A DNA stretch of 20,087 nt from Acidobacteriota bacterium (lineage in GTDB: Bacteria > Acidobacteriota > Vicinamibacteria > Vicinamibacterales > UBA2999): positions 1-20,087 of the forward strand of contig JABFRY010000439.1 in assembly GCA_013140955.1 (NCBI GenBank), given 5' to 3'. Positions within the stretch are counted from its first letter, which is position 1, and each line of letters opens with the position of its first letter. The notes under the pieces were generated by a model. That model saw nothing but the letters and a program-made list of their open reading frames with translations. It was not told the origin of the DNA and ran no database searches. A program made the position numbers and the translations under genes. Positions 13,908-20,087 of the stretch are shown in pieces.

Positions 13908-14141
13908 GGGACCCCCACCGCTCCATCGCCGTCGCAATCGGCATGGCGAAGGGCACGACGGGTACACCCGGGGTCATCAGGTGCTCGGCCGCCGCGAACT
14001 CCGCCTGGTGACATCGCCGTAGAGCGCCAGGCGCCTCCTGGTCCGATACGCCGGGTCGGCACTACGGTGGTCAAGGCGCAATGCAGACGACCGCAAGAGC
14101 AACCCTGCGCGCAACGCAAATGCCACTCCCGACGGTTGTCC
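13908..14141 (-). pseudogene. decayed, internally deleted copy of the alpha/beta hydrolase gene
   Basis: This region aligns, in the same orientation, with two separated parts of the hydrolase locus: 13908-14080 with about 6367-6541, and about 14088-14141 with about 7024-7077 (start codon and 5' flank). About 475 bp between them is missing, including the oxyanion and nucleophile segments, and the C-terminal region with the catalytic His is also absent. On the minus strand one frame gives ALRLDHRSADPAYRTRRRLA then LYGDV. A single-base deletion then shifts the frame, and FAAAEHLMTP and VPVVPFAMPIAT follow in the next frame. No functional product is possible. It begins 16 bases after the Mo operon. 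Confidence 0.88.
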
Positions 14142-14190
14142 TGCGTGGGCGTCCCTACCTAATCGAGGACTCCGGCTGCGGCGACGCGAC

Positions 14191-14384
14191 CTCGATGAAG
14201 GCGTTTTCGACAGGTTTGCCGGGTCGGATGAAGTCGAGCTGCACGCCGCTTGGTACGCCCAGTCCTTCACCGCGGGCGCGTGGGCCAACGCCAGGATCCG
14301 CGCCCGCAGAGCGGCCCAGGCGTCGCGCGTCGACGTCCGGTACCAGGCCGCGCGGCTGAACTGCGCCACGTAACGGGCCCGCAC
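14191..14384 (-). pseudogene. IS3-family transposase (OrfB) remnant with internal deletion and frameshift
   Basis: On the minus strand QFSRAAWYRTSTRDAWAALR and ARILALAHA (14384 down to about 14270) match the N-terminal part of IS3-family OrfB, which reads S-R-x-A-W-Y-R then L-R-x-R-I-x-x-L-A-H. The sequence then jumps to VKDWAYQ and, after a frameshift near 14249, to GVQLDFIRPGKPVENAFIE (14247-14191). This is the strongly conserved stretch leading to the third catalytic glutamate, and the frame ends in unrelated sequence instead of S-F-N-G. Most of the catalytic core (both aspartates) is deleted. No terminal inverted repeats or OrfA could be recognised. It lies directly beside the hydrolase pseudogene. 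Confidence 0.8.
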
Positions 14385-14465
14385 GCGGCTGACGCCGAAG
14401 GTGTCGAGTCACCTCCTCCGTGCCAGTAACGCGCGGTGAATAGCACGTCCGGGCGAGGAAGTGGT

Positions 14466-14864
14466 TCAGGGCCGTTTGACGCGTGGGCGCGCGCCCACCT
14501 GCTCGTACTCGAAGCCATCGGCTGGTCTCACGAGCTTCCGGACGTAGAGGTTGCGCGGTTGGGCTCTCGATCGACTCCCGGTCACGACGACGCGCTCCCC
14601 CGGACGCAGGGTCGACGCCGACACACCGATGTCGGCCAATTCATTGCGATTGTCGAGCTCGAGGGTCCAATTGGTGGATGGTCCGCCGGCATCGGGCACG
14701 GACACGATCAGGTACGGATGTGGGTTGACATAGTGGAACTCGACAACCACGCCATCGATCGTCGTCGATCGGCTGGCGTCGTAGACAGCCGAGATCGAAT
14801 GATGCCCCCCTGCTGGCTCCACCATGATGAGCATCCCCACTGCGACGCGCAGGGCGTTCATCAT
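14466..14864 (-). CDS. DUF6152 family exported protein, 132 aa
   Basis: Small exported protein. A hydrophobic N terminus (MMNALRVAVGMLIMVEPAGG) is followed by HHSISAVYDASRSTTIDGVV and FHYVNPHPYLIVSV, the H-H-S, Y-D and N-P-H landmarks of DUF6152. A beta-rich core continues with WTLELDNRNELADIGVS and LRPGERVVVTGSRSRA. Members are common in Acidobacteriota and proteobacteria and have no established role. Some are predicted metal or small-molecule binders because of the conserved histidines, but that is inference. Start is ATG 14862-14864, with a second ATG next to it. Neither has a strong ribosome site, but the gene begins 13 bases after the stop of the propeller gene, so translation may be coupled. 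A longer frame to 14963 overlaps that gene. Confidence 0.82.
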   Translation of the reverse strand: MMNALRVAVGMLIMVEPAGGHHSISAVYDASRSTTIDGVVVEFHYVNPHPYLIVSVPDAGGPSTNWTLELDNRNELADIGVSASTLRPGERVVVTGSRSRAQPRNLYVRKLVRPADGFEYEQVGARPRVKRP

Positions 14865-14877
14865 GGCGCCGTGCCCA

Positions 14878-16551
14878 TCAACGGGCCGGGACCGTACTCG
14901 TCCAGTCGCGGACGACCTGAATGGCGGGGCCCGGGCGAAAGAGCATGAGCATCTCCATTCCATTCGGCATCATGTCCCAATTGCGCCGAAGGAGCGGCTG
15001 GATGTGCCCTCCCACCGGCAACTCGACCGGCGACCCGAACCGGGGCTGCGCACCGAGTGTCGTGGCAATGGCGAAGAGCTTCCCGTCGTTGTCGTAGACG
15101 AGGCGCCCGTCCGCCGTCCACATGGGTGAACGACCTCCGGTCGTGGTCACCTGATACTTCGTGCCGGTCGCCGGATACGGCTGCACGTAGATCTGCCAAT
15201 CGCCCGACTCAGACGACATGTAGGCAAACCACTTCCGGTCGGAAGACAGAGCGCTGCTCAGTTGGGCGGACTCATCGACGACGACAAGCGGCTCGACTTC
15301 CTTCTTGTCGGGCGCGTACACCCAGAGATCGTAGTTGTTGGCGCCGCCGCGATGCGTGATGAACGTGAAACCCTGGTCGCCTTGGCGCCAGTGTTCCGGG
15401 GCCCGACCCGGCTTGACGATCAACTCCGCCTCGCCCGAGCCGTCGGAGCGTTGCATGAACAAACGTTCCTCACCGTTGTTCCGCTTGGTGCCCAGCGAGC
15501 CGAACGCGAGCCACTGACCGTCAGGGCTGAAGAGCGGGAAGGTGCCGTTGGCGATCACTTTCTTCGCGCCGGCCACGTTCTCGAGGTCTGCAACGTAGAT
15601 GTCCCCCGCTGCGGCAAAGGTGACCTTCGTGCCGTCGTGGGACACCCGCGGCGCGGTCGTGCCCGCTGGAACAGCGCCGAGCGTGCGCCTCGTTCCATCG
15701 AGCCCGACGCGCTCGAGCTGTATCGGTGCGACGCTGTTGTTGACGTACGCCAATGCACCGTTGGCGGCCACACTGAGCAAGGCCGCGCCAGTACCGGCGT
15801 TCGACGCAATAGAGGGGGCGAGGGTCGTCGGTGGTCCTGCGACGAGCGTGCGCGCGTCGAAGGCGGCGGCCACGAGCGTCGTACCAGCGACGTAGACGAG
15901 ATGCCCGGAGGGCACAAACCGAGCGTCACGCCCGGGGGCCACCACCGTTCGGTTCCCCGATCGCAGCGACTGCACGACGACGCGCGCCTGCTCCCAGTTG
16001 GTCGGTGTCCCAACCGCGAGCGTGAAGAGGACGAGTTCTCCGCCAGGGAGCATCTGGGGCTGGCGCGCCGATTCACCTGGTGCAAGCCGAACGATCGTCT
16101 CGACCACACCGCCTGATGCCTGCACGCGTTGGACGCCATCGGGGCCGGCGCCGACCAGGATCGCTCCGTCTTCACCCCAGCTGAGGCCGAGCGGATTACT
16201 CACTCGCGCGATGGTGACGGGTGTGCCGCCGGACACCGCCACGCGTTGAAGCACTGAGTCGTCTTGCGCCCAGTAGAGAATCTGACGCCCATCAGGAGAG
16301 AACACCGGATTGCTCTTGCCGCGTCCCTGGAGCGGTCCCGGGACGAGCATCGACGCACCGCCTCCGACGGCCCTCACGAATACCGTGGCCCTGGCCAGGT
16401 AGACCAACGACATCCCATCCGGGGACAACGAGAACGGCCCACGCTCGGGATTGGTGAACTCGTGACCCTCTGGCAGTGACACGACGGAGTTCTGAGCCGC
16501 AGCAGAGGCCGCGAGCGCCAGGCTGAGGCCAACGGCTAGAAGCGTACGCAT
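14878..16551 (-). CDS. secreted TolB/PD40-type beta-propeller protein, 557 aa
   Basis: A cleavable signal peptide (LLAVGLSLALAASAAAQ, about residues 4-20) is followed by repeated propeller blades. Many blades carry the S-P-D-G signature of PD40/WD40-like TolB repeats: LSPDGMSLVY, FSPDGRQILYWA, WGEDGAILVG, FSPDGQWLAFGS and WTADGRLVYDNDGKLFAI. The order and wording closely resemble the extracytoplasmic propeller attached to many acidobacterial Ser/Thr kinases, but no kinase domain or membrane anchor is present. It should therefore be a free periplasmic or secreted propeller, probably for protein or ligand binding. ATG 16549-16551 has GAGGTG just upstream and starts the signal peptide. A perfect TATAAT box lies 39 bases before it. 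It is the first gene of a pair with the DUF6152 protein. Confidence 0.88.
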   Translation of the reverse strand: MRTLLAVGLSLALAASAAAQNSVVSLPEGHEFTNPERGPFSLSPDGMSLVYLARATVFVRAVGGGASMLVPGPLQGRGKSNPVFSPDGRQILYWAQDDSVLQRVAVSGGTPVTIARVSNPLGLSWGEDGAILVGAGPDGVQRVQASGGVVETIVRLAPGESARQPQMLPGGELVLFTLAVGTPTNWEQARVVVQSLRSGNRTVVAPGRDARFVPSGHLVYVAGTTLVAAAFDARTLVAGPPTTLAPSIASNAGTGAALLSVAANGALAYVNNSVAPIQLERVGLDGTRRTLGAVPAGTTAPRVSHDGTKVTFAAAGDIYVADLENVAGAKKVIANGTFPLFSPDGQWLAFGSLGTKRNNGEERLFMQRSDGSGEAELIVKPGRAPEHWRQGDQGFTFITHRGGANNYDLWVYAPDKKEVEPLVVVDESAQLSSALSSDRKWFAYMSSESGDWQIYVQPYPATGTKYQVTTTGGRSPMWTADGRLVYDNDGKLFAIATTLGAQPRFGSPVELPVGGHIQPLLRRNWDMMPNGMEMLMLFRPGPAIQVVRDWTSTVPAR

Positions 16552-16590
16552 AGGCACCTCACCACGGTCGGACGAAACCGATTGGCGCGG

Positions 16591-16596
16591 ATTATA
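16591..16596 (-). promoter_or_regulatory. TATAAT -10 box upstream of the propeller gene
   Basis: A perfect TATAAT on the minus strand, rare in such GC-rich DNA, would start transcription about 33 bases before the ATG at 16551. No matching TTGACA is visible 16-18 bp upstream, so the promoter may depend on an activator. Confidence 0.45.
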
Positions 16597-16643
16597 CGAG
16601 AAGAGGGACATGACCGCGTGCCTGGAAGGGACCGTGCCATCTG

Positions 16644-16733
16644 TGGCGGAGGGAGAGGGATTCGAACCCCCGGGCCCCTTTCGGAGCCAACGGTTTTCAA
16701 GACCGCCGCCTTAAACCACTCGGCCATCCCTCC
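16644..16733 (-). tRNA. tRNA-Ser(TGA)
   Basis: Read on the minus strand, GGAGGGA pairs with TCCCTCC as the acceptor stem, followed by discriminator G and an encoded CCA (16646-16644). TGGCCGAGTGG gives the D arm. The anticodon loop CTTGAAA gives anticodon TGA, reading UCA serine codons. GGTTCGAATCC forms the T arm. The long variable arm with a TGGCTCC/GGGGCC-like stem is the class II feature of serine tRNAs. Total 90 nt including CCA. It lies upstream of the propeller gene on the same strand. Confidence 0.96.
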
Positions 16734-16833
16734 GCGTCGTCGTCCGCGATCGTCGCCCATGAGGGACGGCCCCGGATGCACGGCTCCCGGCGCCTGCGGC
16801 GGGCCCCTCGTGCGGTGACCCCGGCGTCGGCCG

Positions 16834-16862
16834 GCGTCCCGCACTGACAGAAATGCGGGCGC
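16834..16862. other. hairpin upstream of the NfeD-like gene
   Basis: CCCGCA and TGCGGG form a perfect six-pair stem around a 10-base loop, extended by GCG/CGC across a single bulged T. It sits in the divergent gap between tRNA-Ser and the NfeD-like gene, so it is not at the end of any gene and may be a 5' regulatory structure. TATTCT at 16871-16876 is a possible -10 box. Nothing else is recognised between 16734 and 16953. Confidence 0.35.
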
Positions 16863-16953
16863 CGAGCGCCTATTCTACCCGTCCGACGGCAACTGGCGGA
16901 GGCTCAGCTTGTGCGCACGCCCCGCGTGCTACCGTCTGTGGAGTCGCGCTCCC

Positions 16954-17346
16954 ATGCCACGCGCCCACGACCGCACGTTCCTCCGCTACCTCCTCCTGCA
17001 GGTCCCGGGCTGGGTGCTGCTGGCCGCGCTGCTCTTCGTCCTGCGCACCGAGCTTGGGCTCTCGGGCTGGCTGGCGGCGGTCATCCTGATCGCGTGGACG
17101 GCCAAGGACCTGGTGCTGTACCGCTTCGTCCGGTCGGCCTACGAAGAAGGGCCTGCGAGTGCGGCGGAGCACCTGGTGGGCGGGCACGGCGTGGTGACCG
17201 AGCCGCTGACCCCGCGCGGCTACATCCGCGTGCGCGGCGAACTGTGGCGGGCCGAGATGCGCTCCGCGCGCGAGATGCCCGTGGGCAGCACCGTGCGCAT
17301 CGTGTCGGCCCGCGGCCTGACGCTGCACGTTGACCCGCCCGAGTAG
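16954..17346 (+). CDS. NfeD-like membrane protein with OB domain, 130 aa
   Basis: Short NfeD-family protein. Two adjacent hydrophobic segments (about 15-32 and 36-56) form a membrane hairpin. A soluble five-stranded OB-like domain follows (76-128) with the pattern GGHGVVTEPLTPRGYIRVRG, ELWRA, then G-S-T-V-R-I-V and G-L-T-L-H-V. That order (G-x-V, L-x-P-x-G-x-V-x-V-x-G-E-x-W-x-A) is diagnostic of NfeD C-terminal domains. These proteins normally assist stomatin/SPFH proteins in membrane quality control, but no SPFH gene is adjacent. ATG 16954 was chosen: it precedes the first hydrophobic span and has TGGAG about 10 bases upstream. An upstream start at 16909 would add 15 residues without support. 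Confidence 0.85.
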   Translation: MPRAHDRTFLRYLLLQVPGWVLLAALLFVLRTELGLSGWLAAVILIAWTAKDLVLYRFVRSAYEEGPASAAEHLVGGHGVVTEPLTPRGYIRVRGELWRAEMRSAREMPVGSTVRIVSARGLTLHVDPPE

Positions 17347-17464
17347 GGAGCAGGTTGGCGTGTCAGTGTCCCGCAGCGGCACAGGCCGACTTGCAAGCGA
17401 CGCAACAGCGTCAGTCTGGAAGACGGCGCGCACCGTGCTCGAAGAACAGCGACGGAGAGACCAC

Positions 17465-19375
17465 ATGCCAGCTTCGCTCGATCACATCGACGCCGCCACC
17501 CCGATGGGCGCCACGCTCGTGCCCGGCGGCGCCACGTTCCGCGTGTGGGCGCCGCAGGCGCGCGCCGTGTACGTGCTCGGCGACTTCAACCAGCGGGTGC
17601 GCGACGACGCCAGCCTGCTCACCGCCGACGCGCACGGGCACTGGCGCGGTTTCATCCCGGGCGTGGAGGATCGGCACCGCTACATCTTCTGGGTGGTAGG
17701 CGAGGGAAGCGAAGGGCCCAAGCGCGACCCGTACGCGCGCGAGCTGCAGACGCCGTGGCCGAGCGACTGCGTGGTGCGCCGGCGCGACTTTCGGTGGCAC
17801 GACAGCGGGTTCGTCACGCCGCGGTTCGACGACTTCGTCATCTACCAGCTGCACGTGGGCACCTTCTTCACCCCGCACGTGCCAGAGAAGGGCGGCACCT
17901 TCCTGGACGTGGCGCGCAAGGTGCCATACCTGGCGGAGCTGGGCGTGACGGCGGTGCAGCTGATGCCCATCCAGGAATTCCAGACGGCCTTCAGCCTGGG
18001 CTACAACGGCACCGACTACTTCTCGCCCGAGATGGACTACGCGGTGGAGGACGCGCGCCTGCCGCCGTACGTGGACGCGGTGAACCGGCTGCTCGCGGCG
18101 CGGGGACACCGGGAGTACGAGGCCGAGGACCTGCGCGGCGAGATGAATCAGCTCAAGGCGCTGGTGGACGTGTGCCACCTGCACGGCCTGGCCGTGCTGC
18201 TCGACGTGGTGTACAACCACGCGGGCGGCGACTTCGGCGACGAGAGTCTCTACTTCTTCGACCGCCAGGACACGGCGGGCGGGCACTGGCGCTCGCTGTA
18301 CTTCAGCGACCGCGGGCACGCCGGCGGCCTGGTGTTCGACTTCGGCAAGCCCGAGGTGCGCGACTTCCTCATCCGCAACGCCACGTTCTTCCTCGACGAA
18401 TACCACGTGGACGGCTTCCGCTACGACCAGGTGAGCGTGATCGACCACGACGGCGCGCCGCACGGCTGGCGCTTCTGCCAGGACCTCACCACGACGCTGC
18501 ACCATCACCGTCCCTCGGCGTTCCACAAGGCGGAGTACTGGGGCGTGAATCCAGCCGTCGTGCAGCCGCCGCCATCGGGCGCGGGCTTCGATGCCTCGCT
18601 CACAGACGGTCTGCGCATTGCGGTGCGCCACGTCGTCGGTGACGCCAGCGCGCCTGACGCGCGCCCGCTCGACATGACGGGGCTCGCGCGCAGCCTGTGG
18701 CCGGAGGGCTTTGCCCACGTGTCGCAGTGGGTGCAGGGCCCGGAAAACCACGACATCGTCTACGAAGGGCGTGAACCGCGCGTGGCCGCGCTCGGCGACC
18801 CCGGCAACCCACGCTCGTGGTACGGCCGAAGCCGCGCACGCGTGGCCACCGGCCTCGGGCTCACGGCGCCGGGCATTCCCATGCTCTTCATGGGGCAGGA
18901 GTTTCTCGAGGACAAGCCGTGGTCCGACAATGTCGCGGATCGGCAGAACCTGCTGCTGCACTGGGCGGGCCTCGACGCGGGCGACCAGCAGATGCGCGAC
19001 CACCTGCGCTTCACGCGCGACCTGCTGCACCTGCGGTGGGAGCACCCGGCGCTGCGCGGCCAGGGCTTCCGCGTGATCCACGCGCACGACGCAAACCGCG
19101 TGCTGGCCTTCCAGCGCTGGGTGGAGGGCGAAGGCCGCGACGTGCTGGTGGTGGCGCACCTGTCGCCGCACAACCGCTTCGGCTACCGCATCGGGTTTCC
19201 GCACGGCGGCGCGTGGCGCGAAGTGTTCAACAGCGACGTGTACGAGAACTGGGTGAATGCGAACGCGGTGGGCAACGGCGGGTGGGTGGGAACGGAGGCG
19301 GCACCGCTGCACGGGTGCGGCTGGTCGGCGGCGCTCACGCTGCCGGCCAACAGCCTGCTGGTGTTCGCGCGCTGA
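17465..19375 (+). CDS. GH13 alpha-amylase family protein, 1,4-alpha-glucan branching enzyme-like, 636 aa
   Basis: An N-terminal CBM48-like beta domain (residues 16-100: GATFRVWAPQARAVYVLGDFN) precedes a GH13 catalytic barrel. Conserved regions are present in order: LLDVVYNHAG (245-254, region I), VDGFRYDQVS with nucleophile D321 (region II), HKAEYW with acid/base E357 (region III) and GPENHD with H429-D430 (region IV). GIPMLFMGQEFLEDKPW and a C-terminal beta domain follow. This architecture fits glycogen branching enzymes, which cut an alpha-1,4 chain and rejoin it as an alpha-1,6 branch. Trehalohydrolase (TreZ) shares the layout and is the main alternative. ATG 17465 has GGAGAG 5 bases upstream and begins the domain cleanly. 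No other glycogen or trehalose gene is in the window. Confidence 0.88.
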   Translation: MPASLDHIDAATPMGATLVPGGATFRVWAPQARAVYVLGDFNQRVRDDASLLTADAHGHWRGFIPGVEDRHRYIFWVVGEGSEGPKRDPYARELQTPWPSDCVVRRRDFRWHDSGFVTPRFDDFVIYQLHVGTFFTPHVPEKGGTFLDVARKVPYLAELGVTAVQLMPIQEFQTAFSLGYNGTDYFSPEMDYAVEDARLPPYVDAVNRLLAARGHREYEAEDLRGEMNQLKALVDVCHLHGLAVLLDVVYNHAGGDFGDESLYFFDRQDTAGGHWRSLYFSDRGHAGGLVFDFGKPEVRDFLIRNATFFLDEYHVDGFRYDQVSVIDHDGAPHGWRFCQDLTTTLHHHRPSAFHKAEYWGVNPAVVQPPPSGAGFDASLTDGLRIAVRHVVGDASAPDARPLDMTGLARSLWPEGFAHVSQWVQGPENHDIVYEGREPRVAALGDPGNPRSWYGRSRARVATGLGLTAPGIPMLFMGQEFLEDKPWSDNVADRQNLLLHWAGLDAGDQQMRDHLRFTRDLLHLRWEHPALRGQGFRVIHAHDANRVLAFQRWVEGEGRDVLVVAHLSPHNRFGYRIGFPHGGAWREVFNSDVYENWVNANAVGNGGWVGTEAAPLHGCGWSAALTLPANSLLVFAR

Positions 19376-19406
19376 GGGAACGGGCGCTCAGGACTTGGCG
19401 CTGCTG

Positions 19407-19440
19407 GGACGGGCGGCGGGCGCGAGACCCCGCCGCGTCC
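19407..19440. terminator. hairpin between converging genes (bidirectional terminator candidate)
   Basis: GCGGCGGG (19413-19420) pairs perfectly with CCCGCCGC (19429-19436) around an 8-base loop. GGAC/GTCC continues the stem across a two-base bulge. There is no T-run on either side. It fills the 67-bp gap between the stops of the branching-enzyme gene and the converging gene, which is where a shared terminator would be expected. Confidence 0.5.
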
Positions 19441-19442
19441 TG

Positions 19443-19805
19443 CTATTCGTCGGAGGCGGAGATCTCGTCGAGGCCCAGCTCGTCGTGGCCCTCCCCGTCG
19501 TCGGCGTGCCCGTCGTCGGAGTGGCCGTCGTCGCTGTGACCCTCGTCGCCATCGGCTGAGAGCGTGTCGTCGATCACCGGCTCCGCCACGGCGGCCTTCT
19601 TCGGCGCGGCCTTCTTGCGCGACTTCTTGACGGCCTTGGCCGGCGCGGGCGTCGCCGACGCTTCGAGCTTCACCTTGCTGGTCACGAACGTGCGGGGTCC
19701 GTGCTCATCGAACTCGATCGTCGTGTGATATTCGTTCGCGGCGGTGACCGTGCCGGTTCCGTACTGTGGCTGGGCCACCCGGTCGCCTACGTTGTAAAGC
19801 ACCAC
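19443..19805 (-). CDS. small Tudor/CarD-like domain protein with basic linker and acidic His-Asp tail, 120 aa
   Basis: Residues 1-48 (YNVGDRVAQPQYGTGTVTAA through EFDEHGPRTFVTSKVKLE) form a small beta-barrel of the type found in CarD-like and DUF3553 proteins and at the end of UvrD/PcrA helicases, where it contacts RNA polymerase. Residues 49-73 are a Lys/Ala/Pro-rich linker (KAVKKSRKKAAPKKAA), likely to bind nucleic acid. The tail (80-120) is strongly acidic with the repeat GHSDDGHSDDGHADDGEGHD. GTG 19803-19805 was chosen because a near-perfect AAGGAGG lies 6 bases upstream. The tripartite layout suggests a transcription- or nucleoid-associated factor, but I know no characterised equivalent. 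It converges on the branching-enzyme gene. Confidence 0.72.
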   Translation of the reverse strand: MVLYNVGDRVAQPQYGTGTVTAANEYHTTIEFDEHGPRTFVTSKVKLEASATPAPAKAVKKSRKKAAPKKAAVAEPVIDDTLSADGDEGHSDDGHSDDGHADDGEGHDELGLDEISASDE

Positions 19806-20087
19806 GCGACGCCTCCTTCGGCTGATGCGAGGGCGCGCCCCGCGCGCCCCCTGGACTTCCGCACTGTGCGGCCCTTAAGCGTACCTCAGGACGGGGACCC
19901 GCTGCGCCGCGACCTTCCGCCCGGGCGAAACGATGCGCCGCCACCGGGGCGCGAGGGACCGCGTCCCGCACCGGCGAACTGCGGCCTGCCGCCGCTCGGT
20001 CTGAAGGCGGGACGGTCCGACGATGCACCGTCGGAGCTGGCGTGCCGCGGGGCAGGACGGTTGCCTGGCCGTGCACCGGCGCCGGAC
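19806..20087. other. no gene recognised at window end
   Basis: These 282 bases lie upstream of the Tudor/CarD-like gene. Open frames here are arginine/proline/glycine-rich in every phase, as expected of GC-rich noncoding DNA or of shadows, and none resembles a protein family. The promoter of the minus-strand gene should be here, but I could not pick a convincing -10/-35 pair. Confidence 0.5.

Noticed and set aside
16582..16818. 78-codon plus-strand frame containing GGGRGIRTPGPLSEPTVFKTAALNHSAIPP
   Set aside because: It is the reverse complement of tRNA-Ser read as protein, a well-known spurious annotation.
17411..19312. 633-codon minus-strand open frame opposite the branching-enzyme gene
   Set aside because: Its composition is His/Val/Arg-rich with no domain, and it is exactly antisense to a GH13 gene with all catalytic motifs.
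19705..20076. 123-codon minus-strand frame at the window end
   Set aside because: It overlaps the N-terminal domain of the Tudor/CarD-like gene in another frame and is Arg/Pro/Ala-rich without structure.

Overview
The window is high-GC bacterial chromosome with short intergenic gaps. It carries PEP-CTERM secreted proteins, a Tat-exported two-subunit molybdenum hydroxylase, a stand-alone TolB-like propeller protein, a DUF6152 protein and an MmgE/PrpD protein with a Tat-like leader. This combination is typical of soil Acidobacteriota (Vicinamibacteria-like), though a deltaproteobacterium or a related phylum cannot be excluded. The assignment is inference from gene content, not from a marker gene.

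Layout. Bases 1-101 hold the C-terminal end of an IS481/IS3-type transposase cut by the window edge. It is followed by a small conserved unknown gene (149-478), a convergent PEP-CTERM/DUF642-like secreted protein (475-1116, minus) and the MmgE/PrpD protein (1248-2852). Bases 2963-4046 are a cluster of toxin-antitoxin parts: a truncated VapB-like fragment, an orphan CopG/ParD-like antitoxin, a frameshifted DUF433 relic, and one intact DUF433/DUF5615 pair. Next, all on the minus strand, are an ABC exporter half-transporter (4159-6090), an alpha/beta hydrolase (6173-7024), a secreted collagen-like protein (7179-8075) and a PEP-CTERM protein (8057-8947). The last two overlap and probably share a transcript.

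On the plus strand, 9356-13891 is a tight four-gene operon: a [2Fe-2S] subunit, a Tat-exported molybdopterin subunit, an XdhC-like maturation factor and a MocA-like cytidylyltransferase. It supplies a periplasmic aldehyde/isoquinoline-oxidoreductase-type enzyme together with two of its cofactor-maturation proteins. Behind it (13892-14465) is a degraded zone holding a decayed second copy of the alpha/beta hydrolase and a remnant of an IS3-family transposase. A secreted propeller protein and a DUF6152 protein (minus, 14466-16551) follow, then tRNA-Ser(TGA) (minus, 16644-16733), a NfeD-like membrane protein, a GH13 glucan-branching-enzyme-like protein, and a small Tudor/CarD-like protein with a basic linker and an acidic His-Asp tail (minus).

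The most notable items are the two decayed duplications (DUF433 and the alpha/beta hydrolase), both with detectable DNA-level repeats, and the gene fragments that simple ORF calling misses (IS481 end, VapB piece, IS3 piece). I see no CRISPR array, prophage, biosynthetic cluster or clearly new multi-gene system. The Mo-hydroxylase operon is a known type whose substrate cannot be read from sequence.
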